5,851 nucleotides of DNA from Clostridia bacterium (GTDB lineage: Bacteria > Bacillota > Clostridia > Oscillospirales > Butyricicoccaceae): NCBI GenBank assembly GCA_017547995.1, contig JAFYNW010000148.1:1-5851 (forward strand), written 5' to 3'. The notes below the pieces were generated by a model. The model worked only from the letters and a program-made list of their open reading frames with translations, ran no database searches and had not been told where the DNA came from. A program made the position numbers and the translations under genes. Shown here piece after piece: positions 5,638 through 5,851 of the stretch. The stretch's first letter is position 1, and the number at the start of each line of letters is the position of its first letter.

Positions 5638-5718
5638 AGGGGCGGGATGTTGGCAAGCACCATCCCCTACATTTATTTTCGTAGGGTACGGCATTTATGA
5701 CGTACCGACGTATTCAAT
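5631..5718. repeat. Second palindromic element between array C and nadD
   Basis: ATTGAATA (5631-5638) and TATTCAAT (5711-5718) form perfect 8 bp outer inverted repeats. Inside are two hairpins: GGGATG/CATCCC (5644-5649 with 5661-5666; TAGGGG 5637-5642 with CCCCTA 5664-5669 is an alternative pairing) and GGTACG/CGTACC (5685-5690 with 5701-5706, extended after one mismatch by CAT/ATG with a TT loop). It starts 14 nt after the nadD stop codon. It could reduce transcription leaving nadD, but neither hairpin is followed by a T-run on the minus strand. It appears to be a repeat family separate from the ATGAATTG arrays, possibly joined to array C through the shared ATTGAAT. Confidence 0.6.
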
Positions 5719-5732
5719 GCGCCGCAGGTACT

Positions 5733-5851
5733 CTAGCGATACAATCCATTCTTTTCGATATAGTCTGCGATGGATTTTGGGATGAGGCCGCTTGTTTTGT
5801 TGCGGATGTCGGTAGAGGAAACCTCGAGCACGTCGTTTTCCACAACGATTA
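5733..5851 (-). CDS. nadD: Nicotinate-nucleotide adenylyltransferase NadD, C-terminal part (5' end outside window)
   Basis: NadD joins ATP and nicotinate mononucleotide to give deamido-NAD in NAD biosynthesis, in the cytoplasm (family knowledge). Only the last 38 codons and a TAG stop are present. They show the family C-terminal signature: EVSSTDIRNKTSG, then LIPKSIADYIEKNGLY. SSTDIR corresponds to the conserved ISSTxIR nucleotide-binding motif, and the final YIxxxxLY is typical of the family. The catalytic N-terminal part lies beyond the right edge. The nadD-yqeK order is conserved in Firmicutes; here about 200 bp of repeat DNA separates the two, where close spacing is usual. Confidence 0.92.
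   Translation of the reverse strand, partial: IVVENDVLEVSSTDIRNKTSGLIPKSIADYIEKNGLYR

Overview
The window looks like a chromosomal core-gene segment from a Gram-positive anaerobe of the class Clostridia, probably the Ruminococcaceae/Oscillospiraceae side. The basis is the gene order nadD, yqeK, LCP-family gene, rsfS, leuS, which is common in Firmicutes, plus AGGAG-type ribosome binding sites and intermediate GC content. The genus is an inference and I cannot fix it from the sequence alone. All real genes lie on the minus strand, so the operon reads from right to left.

In transcription order, the window opens with the last 38 codons of nadD (NAD synthesis). Then come yqeK (HD-domain Ap4A hydrolase family), an LCP-family membrane protein that probably attaches anionic polymers to the cell wall, a small DUF559 endonuclease-like gene, rsfS (ribosome silencing factor) and leuS (leucyl-tRNA synthetase). 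A perfect 10-11 bp hairpin at the left edge, just after leuS, is a probable terminator whose T-tract would fall outside the window.

The unusual content lies between the genes. First, the DUF559 gene is bracketed by two inverted copies of a ~49 bp double-hairpin repeat (3121-3169 and 3521-3568). The repeats supply its Shine-Dalgarno sequence and its stop codon, so gene and repeats look like one compact, self-contained ~450 bp unit inserted between the LCP gene and rsfS. Second, the rsfS-leuS gap (2482-2707) and the yqeK-nadD gap (5539-5637) are filled with arrays of one repeat family. A near-constant 8-mer, ATGAATTG, alternates with short hairpins whose stem sequences differ from unit to unit but stay paired. 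Each array ends with the same type of terminal module, and the first gap holds two arrays converging tail to tail. Third, a further pair of hairpins bracketed by ATTGAATA/TATTCAAT lies between the yqeK array and nadD.

The housekeeping genes themselves look intact and ordinary. The repeats matter for annotation: they create a false 26-residue N-terminal extension on rsfS, leave yqeK without a recognisable Shine-Dalgarno sequence, and fill the leuS leader, where I find no T-box. The best candidate for an undescribed system is the repeat-flanked DUF559 nuclease, possibly analogous to REP/RAYT systems, together with the hairpin arrays that share its design of constant flanks around a variable stem.
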